DNA of 64,000 nucleotides, from assembly GCF_963678635.1 (NCBI RefSeq), contig NC_087065.1, positions 4,921,209-4,985,208 of the forward strand, written 5' to 3'. Positions within the stretch are counted from its first letter, which is position 1; the number at the start of each line of letters is the position of its first letter. Shown here piece after piece: positions 1 to 11,100 of the stretch. The translations under genes and the position numbers were made by a program. The stretch is from Symsagittifera roscoffensis (taxonomy: Eukaryota > Xenacoelomorpha > Acoela > Convolutidae). The notes under the pieces are model-generated. The model saw nothing but the letters and a program-made list of their open reading frames with translations. It was not told where the DNA came from and ran no database searches.

Positions 1-153
1 TTACCAGATAATCACCTCCATTGTAATTTGTACTCTCTGTAAATGTCCATTGGTGCTAAACGTGGTGACTTTTTGTTTCAACTTTGGCCCTGGTGGAGCG
101 AGGGGAGATGGAGTATATGTGTGATATTGGCTACATCGACGAGCGGGCAGATA
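1..153 (-). other. Possible partial exon at the left edge
   Basis: On the minus strand one frame is open for about 50 codons and ends in TAA at the first three bases of the window. It reads as ordinary mixed-composition protein, including PSPLAPPGPKLKQKV and a final RVQITMEVIIW, unlike the AT-rich surroundings. The plus strand is also open from base 2 to 121, so the coding strand is uncertain. No start or clear splice acceptor can be placed and I do not recognise the product. It could be a terminal exon or chance. Confidence 0.2.
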
Positions 154-800
154 TTAATTTTTGTGCAGTGGGGAATGTTGTGATTTAGTATTTTTAGTAT
201 GTTATAACCTTGACATCTATTACCTAATTATATACCAGTCAATGTTCACTCTACGAAGTCCAGTGGACTTCGGATCACTAGTTGCTCTTTTTAGACTACA
301 GTCAGTTTTAATTCAAACAATACTTTTATTCTCTTTTAAATTTAGTTAGATACATTAGTTACCAGTGGTAAACCTACACTTTTATTAATGTCTTATGCAT
401 TTGCCAATCCGTAAAGGTGTGAAAATATTTGATTCAATTGAATGAGTACAAACAGTTGAGATTTAAAAAATTCATCATCAGGGGAGTCACAATTTTAATC
501 AAATCGTTGCAATCAGCCTTACAGAATGGAAGGAATCCAAATTGGGCAAAGTTTTGTCATGATGGATGAGTTTTCAAAGATAGGTGTAGCAGAGTTTTCA
601 AATGTGTTGAGATCAAATGAATAACGTCAAAAACAATCACGTTATATCTAAAACAATTAGTGATTAACAATATGACACAATAAGAATAACTGGACCGATA
701 CTTTTAAACAAAAGCAAAACAAAAAATCAGGGTCAAACTATTAATGAAAGGAATCATTTTGATACTTGAAAAAAAATTCTGATTTCACCGAACAAAAAAA
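154..800. other. AT-rich stretch, no feature seen
   Basis: No open frame of coding character, RNA gene or obvious repeat is visible. The composition is typical intergenic or intronic DNA of this window. Confidence 0.5.
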
Positions 801-802
801 AA

Positions 803-921
803 TTCACCGACTAAACTGTGAAAAAAAAGAAACGGAAAAAACTTTATCTGATTATACTAGCGTTGTAAAGTTTCACCGACTAAATTGTGAAAAAGAAAAC
901 GGAACAAATTATCTGATTATC
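803..921. repeat. Short tandem duplication, period 69 bp
   Basis: The word TTCACCGACTAAA/T TGTG occurs at 803 and 872, each followed by an A-rich run and a copy of ATCTGATTAT. The two copies differ by small indels in the A-runs. A truncated third match (TTTCACCGAACA) lies just upstream near 783. Confidence 0.55.
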
Positions 922-959
922 AAATGACCTTAAAAACAAAATTGCGAAGAAAAACGAAA

Positions 960-1455
960 GCAAAACAGAGATAGTACAAAAAAGTATCAACTGCATAGAA
1001 AACAAAACAGGAAGACATTTATGGAGAAATAGAGACAATACAAAACAAAACAAGGAAAAATTACCAATTCAAAATAAAAACCCTGAACCTCAGCCCGAAA
1101 AAGAAGCCATTAACATAATTACAACAGTCAGTGCTTTCAAAAAGAAACTGTGAGAAACATAGATCACAATACGAGAGTAGCGCTTCAGCCATTGCTACAA
1201 CATACAAGAATGAGAGATGCAAACCCGGGAGACTTAGTTGGATACAATGAAAGAAAAGACAACAGCACAATACGAGAAGAAACAGCAGAAAAAAAATCAG
1301 AAGAACTAAACGCAACGAAGTCCGGAAAGAGCAGCTTAAATAAGACGCAATTGGTCATTCTGGAGCAGCTACTAGATAGTACGGACCAATCAGAAATAAG
1401 AGATGGAAGCAATGTGGGTTTAAAAAGTATAGAAAAAACCTTACAAGAAATTTAA
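960..1455 (+). pseudogene. Decayed reading frame, unidentified
   Basis: From about 1,040 a plus frame reads through a hydrophilic stretch (KLPIQNKNPEPQPEKEA), hits a stop near 1,150 and continues in another frame for about 100 codons to TAA at 1,453. That second part includes MRDANPGDLVGYNERKD and LNKTQLVILEQLLDSTD, whose composition looks like protein and not random AT-rich DNA. There is no ATG in good context, no domain I recognise and no neighbouring LTR. A worn transposable-element gene is the likeliest reading; a small host exon is possible. Confidence 0.3.
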
Positions 1456-1659
1456 AAATTGTTGTCAAATTCTGGAACATAGACGGGTGGACATATGGAA
1501 GGGAGCACAAGATGAGGTCAGGAAGCCAAAGATCGCGCTTACAGAGACTTAGAGACTTATTACATATAAGATCTCAAAATCTGCTTTCTACTGTTCAGCT
1601 GTGTCATTGCACACAAAAATTGGACCCTTGTTCGCTGGATGTCAGTGAAGATTTCTAAT

Positions 1660-2302
1660 TTTCAGACAAGTTTCATTGGCCCCTATAAACTTTCCAACCA
1701 AGATAATTGTGAATATCAAAAGAAATACTCCGGGAAGTTTGCTGGCTATGGATTAACTGATGTGTTTGGTACACAACATTTTCAAACAACTCGACCAGGT
1801 TGGAATTTTTGAAATGCAGCATTACCCTCTGCCTTTTCTGATCTAGACAAAAATGAGATCTTTTTATCTTTACATGCGAATGGTATTTTGTATGCGTTAT
1901 TTGAAAAATTTTATGCAAATTAAGAAACTCAAAGAAATTTGGGAAAGTACGGGCAAAGGCAAAACGGGTACAAACCCAAAGCAAACGACAGTATGAAAAA
2001 GTTTATGGGGTCAGTTTTAATGAGCTACCACCCTATTCAGACCATATCTAGCTAAAGGACTTCATAACTGTCTTTCATCACTTAACACAAGACCCTTTAT
2101 TGAACTAGTAGTAAAGTTGAGCTTCATAGTAGAGATTTAAGATTCGAGAAGAAAACAGCAGAAAATCATGCCGACACTGATAGTAGACTTTACACGGACG
2201 TCAGTCACAGAGGAAGCGCAACAAAGACAGTCGGGCCAATCCGCCAAAAGGTTTCAGCATTAATGGATGTATTTATTCGTCTAGCAAAAGGGTTTTTAGA
2301 GT
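1660..2302 (+). pseudogene. Decayed reading frame cluster, unidentified
   Basis: A plus frame from about 1,665 to 2,045 reads as protein with two internal stops; recognisable stretches are YSGKFAGYGLTDVFGTQHF and GYKPKANDSMKKFMGS. After two apparent frameshifts, coding-like sequence continues at 2,106-2,302 (for example GPIRQKVSALMDVFIRLAKG) and ends at TAG. I cannot assign it to a family. The pattern of long protein-like stretches broken by frameshifts and stops suggests an old mobile or viral-derived gene. It ends about 400 bp before the membrane-protein gene at 2,718 and gives no sign of splicing to it: the one tempting donor at 2,251 is in the wrong phase. Confidence 0.35.
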
Positions 2303-2717
2303 AGAGAACGATACTATGAAGAAAACTTTCATTTAACAAGACACTCTTTTAAAAGATAGTGTTTCTGAACACCTTGATTCACAACCGGTCGAAAAATTAG
2401 TCGCAGTGTGGTCGAAAATTTTTTCTCTAAAAAATTAAATAACAAACATCAACTAAACAGACACATTAATTGACAAACAGCTATCAATTAATTTAGAGCA
2501 AAAATTATTTCGATTGTTTTAAAATTTCTTTCAAAAAGGTAAATTAATTGCAAATAGCAACTTTTCTGGTCGCGGCGGTCTGAAAGCATCCAATTTTGCT
2601 TGCGACAGTCTAGAAATACTAAAATTTGATTGCGACGGTCTGATCATAAAACAACAACCGATCATTCTAGCCTGATTGTTTAAGCATTTATTGATGTTAA
2701 ATTGAGCGGAATTTCAG

Positions 2718-3394
2718 CATCAATTGGAGCAGTATCAACTTCGGGACTATCAGGGAAGACTTATCGGAAACTGTTTCTAAGGGGTGGGGCAGTCGTGATA
2801 GTCGGTGTCGGGATTTTAGTAGCGGTGATACTATTTATTAAACTCAGCTCACCCGAGTCGGATATTAGTGACTATGACTGGAAAACAGGGTACAGCTACT
2901 TGGCAGCAGGTAATGATATTCCTGTTCGGAACGACACGAACTCTTCTTCGGGTAAATATTTTCACAAAGTGAATCATCTCAGTAAGATCGTTATCAGAAA
3001 TGACATCTGTACACCGGACATTTACTCATTCACTTCTTTTCAGTTTGCCTATGAAGAAACTATTTTCAAAGAACTGTATCTTCAATTTTGTATCAAGTTG
3101 TTAAATTTTTTTGTTGAAATTGGATTTCAATTTTGATTTCTCAGTGGGTTGAAACAAACTAGGAAATAATGCCTCCGCCCCTAAAAACTTTGGGGAGTTA
3201 TGAATATTAAAAATATTGTTACAGGAAGCAATGATGTCAATTATGAGGACTGGTGCTTCCTCCTGATCCAGGAGCCAGCAGAAGGCGATCCGAACCCTCT
3301 CTTCACATTTCCAGATGCAAGGAAGTTCTTAGAGGCATGCGGTTTTGACCCTGTGCTTTTGGATATGTATTACTACTATGAAAGCCTGGGATAA
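2718..3394 (+). CDS. Small single-pass membrane protein, paralog 1 (two 3' exons)
   Basis: Unrecognised family. The membrane exon is 2,718-2,951, after acceptor TTTCAG and before donor G|GTAAAT. The last exon is 3,225-3,394, after acceptor TTACAG, ending in TAA. The 273-bp intron splits a glycine codon (phase 1), and the joined frame is open for about 134 residues. The order is a Ser/Gly/Thr-rich basic N-part ending YRKLFLR, a membrane segment starting GGAVVIVGVGILVAV, an acidic stalk (PESDISDYDW) with sequons NDT and NSS, then NYEDWC, GDPNP, FPD, FLEAC and a Tyr-rich tail MYYYYES. Positive residues before the segment suggest N-in, C-out topology (inference). No ATG occurs in the membrane exon, so a 5' exon ending in phase 1 is missing; I could not find it. 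The paralog at 8,109-15,330 has the same exon limits and phases. Function unknown. Confidence 0.6.
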
Positions 3395-3420
3395 TGTGAT
3401 TGAGATCAATTGGAATGGTT

Positions 3421-3555
3421 ATATTACGAGGCCAAACTGTGCACTGGATAGGCGCACAATTTTGTGTCTGTATGTTCCTGGATTCCAGATACTAGTCTTT
3501 CAACAAGAATGCGCTTACAGTTCACAAAATGCACAGTTTAGCCTCGTAATGTAAT
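3421..3555. mobile_element. Small palindromic inverted-repeat element (MITE-like)
   Basis: The sequence ATTACGAGGCCAAACTGTGCA near 3,423 returns as its reverse complement at about 3,530-3,552, with one C/T difference in the core. The arms enclose roughly 85 bp. The element sits 27 bp after the stop codon of the membrane-protein gene, in its probable 3' UTR. Diverged single arms of the same family occur near 17,655 and 11,225. Confidence 0.5.
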
Positions 3556-4505
3556 GACCGGATTATCCCCTAAACTGAAACAAATGGATTTGAAAAATGA
3601 GCTTGCGAAGATCAAAGTAAATCAATAAACTGACTCAAATTTTGTGCCCCAAAACATAAAACGAGTGAAGTGATTTCAAATCTGATTCATGAATTGAAAA
3701 ATAAACTGCCAAGATTTTTGCGAGAAAAACGTATTGAATTTATTAGAATACGTTTAATTTTAAGTTTTCTAGAAATAAAAAAATGATACTTGCCTTCTTG
3801 TAGACAAAAAAAAATAAAAACCAATAAAAAAGATGTAAGGAGAATATCATCATCAAAAATGTCTGATTTAATTTTTCATTAAAGTAAAGTTCAGCTGAAG
3901 TAAAGCTTAATATCGAATAACGATTCAAGCTCCTATCCTATCTTCAAAGAAAAACTAAAAAAAACTTTGCAAACCTGAAGTTAGTTCTCGGATCAATCGT
4001 AATTGAACATAACGACCACAACTTGAATTGACAAACTTTTTAGGAAAACAGAAACAAAAGCAAAACCTAGAAAAATAAAAAACTGAAAAGTGAGTAATGC
4101 CGAGCAATTTTTTTTGCAGTGAAAGAACGTTCCCGGACTGAAAAAAATGGGTTAACATCAATTTTGCGTGAAAAAAAGTATTTTGATTAAGATTATATCA
4201 ATTTTAGCAACAAAAAGTATGCAGATTAAAAAGAAAAAATTCAGATTGATTTGCATCGATTTAAAATCGATATAAATCGACCTTAAACCTCAGCGAAAAA
4301 AAATTAATCCAAATAGATTTTAAATTAATGTAAACCCAATTTTCCGGTATTTAGTTGGTTTTGTTTTTAGCTGATTAAAAGCGATTTAAATCAATTTTTT
4401 AAAATTTTTTTATCATTAATGAGTTTGTGTTGCATTTATTCACTGCCAATCTTTTTTGATTTTACATCCATAGCGCCTAGTAGAACAATGAAAAGACCAA
4501 TTTGG
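3556..4505. other. AT-rich noncoding stretch
   Basis: No coding frame is credible here. A small near-palindrome built from ATCGATTTAAAATCGAT lies at about 4,255-4,280. Possible AATAAA poly(A) signals for the upstream gene occur near 3,624 and 3,702, but they are not distinctive in such AT-rich DNA. Confidence 0.45.
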
Positions 4506-4509
4506 AATG

Positions 4510-4880
4510 ATTTAAGTCGCCACTTACGCTTACATCGATAATTTTGTATGATCTCATTGCCAATTAAGCACCAAATCTGACCTATATTGACAATTTCTCG
4601 CATTGTTGAATAATTTTTTGCTCAAAATCTGGCTTTCATTGATTTTTTTCTATGACTGTTTAAAATACTTATGAGCACAAAATCCCATTGGCTTCAACCG
4701 TTTTCTTGGTTCCTTGCATATTTTTTTTTGCTCAAAATTTTTTTATTTACAATGATGATGTATGCGATTTCATTGCAAGTTTTTGAGCTCAAAATCACAC
4801 TTATATCGACCATTTTTTCAAAAAAAAATTTATGTTTTTTTTTGCCTCAAAATCTAGCTTACATTGATTATTTCAGAATT
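4510..4880. repeat. Degenerate tandem repeat, period about 53-59 bp, about 7 units
   Basis: A core close to GCTCAAAATCTGGCTTACAT followed by TGA and a T-run recurs near 4,515, 4,568, 4,620, 4,673, 4,730, 4,786 and 4,845. Spacing is 52-59 bp. Units share about two thirds of their bases, so this is an old minisatellite. The small open frame across 4,671-4,898 is a by-product of the repeat. Confidence 0.5.
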
Positions 4881-4999
4881 TTTTCAGATCAGGAATGAAA
4901 AACATCATTTTGCAATAGTCACTAAAATTTGAGACACCCAATTTGAGTTATTGTACAAGTGAACTTTTGAAAAACCATACAAAATCACTTTTACACTGT

Positions 5000-5880
5000 A
5001 ATAAAGACAGAGATTAAGCAAAAACGACTCATGGCCTGTTTGCAATTGGAACAGTCACAAAAAAAACAGAAAGTTAAATATATAGAGTGGGAAGGAAGAC
5101 ATGCAAGAGATGTGGAATCATTTTCTCAAAAGACAGCTAAAAGTATGCCGAGTAAGGAGGAAACATTTTTCAAATTATATAGCCTTTTTGAATTGAGCCA
5201 CGGTAAAGCCAATTCTAGATAGTTCAAGAGACACAAAATTCATTCCGGCGGAAAACCTTATTTTACCAACGCAGTTCGTTGACTACAAAAAGAAACAATT
5301 AATCACTGTGCGAGCGCTGAAAACAGATTTGAAACCAGCAGGCGGTTTTATCAAGGGATCCATACTACTTATCACCAAACGGAAAACTAGACGCATCATT
5401 GATTAACAATTAAAGTCCGCGGTAGTACAAACAAGAACAGAGAAAACTGAGTAAAAGCTACCAAAAAAAAATCTAATCATTAGACAGGGGGAGTAAAAAA
5501 ATTTGTGACTATTTTGAAAATCATTTAATTCTCAATTATGCGTAATTTAGGAAAACGGTAAGAGTATACTAATCCAAGTAACAGAAAAAACTGAAGTAGA
5601 TATTAAAAATTTGCTAACTGAAGGTCCATTTATAAAAAGAATTATAGCCACAGCCTGACTTAAGAAAGTTTAGGACGCGCAATCAGTTTTTGCTGGGTTT
5701 TCGTCAGAAAAAGCTTGTGGCGGCGTTTTTTACTTCAACAGTGATAGCGCTACTTAAAAAAAAACCTTTGAGCCGAGCCGTTTTTTGATTGTTACGACTG
5801 TTTTTCCCATTCTTGCCGGTATTTGCCAAGATTCGACCACGGCCATTTGGACCTAACGATACTTAGTCTGGAATTGCGTC
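5000..5880 (+). pseudogene. Decayed reading frame, possibly retroelement-derived
   Basis: A plus frame from about 5,000 to 5,220 (including KQKVKYIEWEGRHARDVESF) is followed after a frameshift near 5,205 by a 60-codon protein-like stretch (FIPAENLILPTQFVDYKKKQ) to a stop near 5,405. Further on, near 5,690, GFSSEKACGGVFYF resembles the start of the RNase H-like region of BEL/Pao and Gypsy polyproteins (typical form FSDASEKAYGAVIYL). That is a resemblance judged by eye. No LTRs or intact domains are visible. A very old retroelement is plausible, not proven. Confidence 0.3.
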
Positions 5881-6655
5881 TCGTCTGTTTTTTTCTCTTT
5901 TAAATAAAATAGTTAATGCTCATTATTAAGTTGAGTTGTCCTGATAACTCATAACAAAAATAACAATTAATTCAAATTCTTTCTTAGAAGGTCCGCTACA
6001 GAAAGACCTTAGAAGAATGTTTTGTCATCATCCATGTGATCATGTTTTTTCTTATCAGAACTCAAGATCCGTGAAACTAAGAAAACTTATGCAAAAAATG
6101 CACATTTTTGCATCTAGTAGCGATTCTTTTCTTGCAATAAATGAAGATTGAAAATTTTTAAATCCATCAAAGTAAACTGTGCCACCCTCTTTGAGTCTGG
6201 TTTGTGAATTTTTTTCAACCTTAATTCAGATTCTGTAGTATTTGTAGGTCTAAATCAGGTCCTGTAATTCGTCGGCTTTCCTTTTAATGAAGATACTTCT
6301 ATGTCATTGTTTGGGCTCAGGTCTTACAACTTTAAAAAAAAGTTGGAAAAAAATGATCAAACCGTCATTCGTCTTTGTTTCTATTGAGTACAAAAAAACT
6401 GACAAAACTTTTCTGAAAAAATCTAAAAATTTTACTAGCATCTGTGGTAAAATGCATGTTGCTCTCTAAATCTTTTTCTGTTATGATAATTTCTGTTATG
6501 TATTAATTTCCACGGCCATATGCAGTGCTGATATAAATTATCAAGACAAAGCGCATGAAACAAAAAATTTAAAACCGGTTTTTCTCAAATTGTGTTAACT
6601 TTATTGTGTTAACTTTAAGAAAAGACGACAAAACTTGCTTAGATTTTCAGCAAAA
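5881..6655. other. AT-rich stretch with one-ended repeat similarity
   Basis: No gene is seen. From about 6,522 the sequence GCAGTGCTGATATAAATTAT and the following 150 bp, including CTTGCTTAGATTTTCA, resemble the left end of the inverted-repeat element at 60,354. A second end is not evident. Confidence 0.35.
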
Positions 6656-6659
6656 TTAA

Positions 6660-7110
6660 TAATGAATTTGTTCAGCAAAATTCTAACCAGCCACTAAATG
6701 GGGAGCCAACTAAGAGCAGAGAAAATATTCAGCCAACATCTGGTAGTGAAAACAACCCAGAAGACTTAGAAAAACAACCTCTATCATGATATTCTGACTC
6801 CACTGCAGAAGTGAGCACGAAGAGAACAGAAGACAGGGCAAAACTGGGGAGCCGGCCGGTGAAATCCCCCGGAAACTCCTATGGAGAATAAACTACGAGC
6901 ATTGGAGAAACACTTGCCCAAAATCAAATTTAGAGAAGCGTCGCTAGCAATAAAAAATCCTGGAGCGCGAGCTGGAAAATAATATTCAGTTCAAAAAGCG
7001 ATAGAGGAAAACAGAAAGAAGCAAAAAGAAAAAGGAAAAAAAATTGTAAAAAAAACTTTGCCAGAATTGTTGAAGAAACAAACTGAGATGAAAACACACT
7101 CAAAATTAAT
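6660..7110 (+). pseudogene. Decayed hydrophilic reading frame
   Basis: One plus frame stays protein-like over about 145 codons with three in-frame stops (TGA near 6,787, TAA near 6,888, TAG near 6,933). Visible pieces are NSNQPLNGEPTKSRENIQPT and KRTEDRAKLGSRPVKSPGN, followed by a Lys/Glu-rich tail. The base composition is much less AT-rich than the flanks. There is no recognisable domain. It may be the disordered part of a retroelement Gag, or an eroded host gene. Confidence 0.35.
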
Positions 7111-7690
7111 TCAGACATGTATTGATATTCTTTAATAATGACGGGTATACGTGTTTTTGTGCATGCAGAAACCTTGCTATTATTTTATGTACTTTATGTT
7201 ATGTAAGGCTTGGCTTTTGTTATTATATAAGCTTTAAAATACATATATCACGCTAAGTTAATCAGATTTATGAGAATATGGATGTTCAGTGTGTGAGTTC
7301 GCCGGGTTGATCAAAAGTTATAATTGGCCAAATTTATTTAAAAAAATGAGATCTATTTAGCTTATAGTTTGATCAAATGGCGTATTTGTCAAGTTACGAC
7401 TTAGCCCAGTCTAACATTCCAGTTTCTTAGTCTATTTAATTTTTGTCGCCCAACTCTATAAGCTGGATAAGACCAAGAAACATTTTGTGTTATTCTTAAA
7501 AGTTATAACCTGACTGAAACTGCTCAATAATCTTTTTATCAATACCTTTTAATAAAAACTAACAGAGTAAAAAATTAGAGTAAAACAGTAAAAAGGCTGA
7601 ATAGATTTTAAAATTAACAGTTTCGTTTCCATATTTTTAGCAAAAACTTCTGAAGAGTCAGCTTGCTTCGATTTTCAAAACGAAAATAAA
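7111..7690. other. AT-rich noncoding stretch
   Basis: I see no gene, repeat or regulatory site that can be supported here. Confidence 0.5.
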
Positions 7691-7704
7691 CATGTTTGAC
7701 TTAC

Positions 7705-7731
7705 CAAGTTAGCCTCCGGTTGATCCCTCAT
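7705..7731 (-). other. Candidate minus-strand first coding exon
   Basis: On the minus strand an ATG in good context (AAA before it) opens nine codons, MRDQPEANL, that run into G|GTAAGT, a perfect splice donor, in phase 0. It lies 378 bp upstream of, and divergent from, the candidate first exon at 8,109. No downstream exon on the minus strand could be recognised, so this may be chance. Confidence 0.2.
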
Positions 7732-8108
7732 TTTCAATTATAAAGAAAATTTTATAAACATTTTTTTAACGGTTCTGTATACATCAAACTTTTCGCCTTC
7801 ACAGGAAAACAATGTTGCCTTTTTTCTTGCTTCACAGTAAATTGAAGTTAAAAACGAAGCAAAATTGCCAAAAGTTTTAATCAAGTTAATCAATAAAAAC
7901 AATGCTTGTCATGTCGGAATACTTTTAATTTCGCGGATTCAAATTACCGCCTGCAATTTCTTGATATCGTTTGTCAAAAAAAAACTATTGACAGAAATAA
8001 TTCTGTTGATGTGTTTATAATAGAGTTGCCACTGAAAAAAAAATTAATCTCCATCTAAATATTTGTTTTTGAATTGAAACAAGAATTAATTGTGAATATC
8101 CTGTGGAT

Positions 8109-11100
8109 ATGTCCAACAATTTAAACAAGGGTAAGTTAGTAGAGTCTTATGAACAGATCAAGAAATACGCATCATTAAATTGTTTTTGGTCTTTTTGTTT
8201 TGAATTTTTTGTTAAATTTTGCTCGAAAAGAATGCTTTTAAAACTATAACAAAAATACCAATTCGTAATCTTGACAAATTTAAAATATGTTAAGATCGAG
8301 AGTGTATTAGTTTTTGACTAAATTTTTATAATCTCAGCACAACGTTATACTAAGAAATCAAGACATTGGCGAACACAAATCAAATTTAATGACCAAAAAT
8401 ATGCAAGGAAATTTGAGAAATAATTTAGGCAACCCAGCGCTTAGGGCAATTTTGCATTTAAAAATCCTTCTTTTGGTCATTTTAAATCAGTAAAATCATC
8501 ACTCTTCATCAAATTTTGGATCAAGGTTCAGAATGTTCTTAGCAGTGTGCTACTTCATACTGTCTATTAGGCGCGGATCTAGGAATTTCTCGAGGTCGAC
8601 AAAATTGAAAATTGGTCGACCAAATTGGTTTTCTGAGCTCTCCTAAATCACTGCAGAGGCCCTAATTTGACAAACTTTCTGCCCTACAGCCAAAATTGTG
8701 AAAAAACAAGCAAAAAAAGGAGTTTTTATGCACTTTTTGGAAAATTTCGACCAAAAAATTGCGTGTCTTTGGCGTGCGCTCTCCCCTCAAAATTAGTATA
8801 GAGTGGCGCCAAAGGTGCCTTAAGAAAAATTTTAAGGCCAGTCAGCCAAAAATGGACATCTCAAAATAATATAAAGGGGGGACCCTTTGGGTCGGAAGGG
8901 GGTCGGAAGGGGGTCGAATCCCTGAGGAGGGGGGCGTCCATCCCCCCTTAAATCCGCTACTGTTAAACCAAATTGGTTTTCTGAGCTCTCCTAAATCACT
9001 GCAGAGGCCCTAATTTGACAAATTTTGCGCCCCACAGCCAAAATTGTGAAAAAACAAGCCAAAAAGGAGTTTTTATGCACTTTTTGGAAAATTTCGACCA
9101 AAAAATTGCGTGTCTTCGGTGTGCGCTCTCCCCTCAAAATTAATATAGATTGGCGCCAAAGATGTCTTTAGAAAAATTTTAAGGCCAGTCAGCCAAAAAT
9201 GGATATCTCAAAATAGTATAAAGGGGGACCCTTTGGGTAGGAAGGGGGTCGGAAGGGGGTCGAATCCCTGAGGAGGGGGCGTCCGCCCCCCTTAAATCGG
9301 CTGCTGTTAAACCAAATTGGTTTTCTGAGCTCTCCTAAATCACTGCAAAGGCCCTAATTTGACAAATAATGTGCCCACAGCCAAAATTGTGAAAAAACAA
9401 GCCAAAAAGGAGTTTTAATGCCCTTTTTGGAAAATTTCGACCAAAAAATTGCGTGTTTTCGGCGTGCGCTCTCCCCTCAAAATTAGTATAGATTGGCGCC
9501 AAAGTTGCCTTTAGAAAATTTTTAAGGCCAGTCAGCCAAAAATGGATATCTCAAAATAGTATAAAGGGGGACCCTTTGGGTCGGAAGGGGATCGGAAGGG
9601 AGTCGAATCCCTGAGGAGGGGGCGTCCGCCCCCCCTTAAATCGGCTACTGTTAAACCAAATTGGTTTTATGAGCTCTCCTAAATCACTGCAAAGGCCCTA
9701 ATTTGACAAATTTTGTGCCCACAGCCAAAATTGTGAAAAAACAAGCCAAAAAGGAGTTTTTATGCCCTTTTTGGAAAATTTCGACCAAAAAATTGCGTGT
9801 CTTCGGCGTGCGCTCTCCCCTCAAAATTAGTATAGATTGGCGCCAAAGTTGCCTTTAGAAAAATTTTAAGGTCAGTCAGCCAATAATGGATATCTGAAAA
9901 TAGTATAAAGGGGGGACCCTTTGGGTCGGAAGGGGTCGAATCCCTGAGGAGGGGGCGTCCGCCCCCCCCCCTTAAATCCGCTACTGTTCTTAATAATATG
10001 TAGACCTTTTTTTGTAACAAATTAATTAAAATTAAAATTTTGAAAAATTAAAAGCGTAAATAATCAGAAATTTCAAACGCAACTTAATCCTCATATAAAA
10101 GATTCATGCCATAAATGTTTAAAAATGCAGACTTTATGATTCATCAGTCAATTTTCTACGTTGTTAAGGGAAGACCAAATTTTACAAGAATTCCCGTAAA
10201 CGACTGATGCAATAAAACTAAAGCTGTAGATTCATAGAGATTCTCGTTGATTCAGCTTTTCCAAAAAAAACAATACTTCAAACAAAAACAATAAAATTTA
10301 TTTCACAGCAAAATCATCAAGAAAAATTACACGTTTTACATTTCCTTGCAAGAATCTTGCAAGAATTGCATTCCAAGTACACCTGAGAAGGGTGCAATTC
10401 CCATTTAATTAAAAAGCCAATCACGCACTCCTCTCAAACCCTGCTGGAGGTAGAGGGCGACAATTCGTAACAGGTGGCATTTCGATTCTAACAGTGCAAG
10501 TAGCAGTTTAGCAAGTAGCAAGTAGCGCCGCTGTGCTTACAATCGAAATGAGAGGAATAGAGCGAACAAATCAGCGCTTGCCGATTAATCAATGTTCGGA
10601 AATATAGCTTAATACGAATTGTCGCTTGTTACAAACTGTCGTCTGTCCCAAATTTTCACCTCGTTTTGCCAAAAGTGATCCCATATTTTTTTCCGTTATG
10701 CTCAATTTTTTTTCTGCAAAAAATTGGTGCGAAAACTTCGGTACCATAAATCATCAAACCTACGTTGCAATACGTTTTATATGTCGTTTTGGTTCGTTTT
10801 AGAAGTAAATGGAACTCAGCGAACTTCTGGGAAAAGAACACAATGTTATCTGAAACTATGCCTACTGGGTGGAATAGTTGTGATTGTTGCAACCGGGATT
10901 GTAGTTGGTATTATAATTTATGTTCACTTCAATTCGTCCGATTCGGATGAAAATTACAGCGATAGTGACGTCGCCAACCATTATGGAGTCACCAACGCCA
11001 ACGACAATGTCGCTGCCACCGTCAATGTAACCGAGACTTTGACCTACGAGATTCCCAACTGGGGTGCGTTTTAGGGTAACTGTCCAACCATTAAAAATGG

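Noticed and set aside
2168-2250. ATG exon ending AAAAG|GTTTCA as first exon of the first membrane-protein gene
   Set aside because: It would end in phase 2, but the membrane exon needs phase 1.
9760-10020. 86-codon minus frame in the 345-bp array
   Set aside because: It lies within the tandem repeat, is not preserved in the other units of the array and has no motif.
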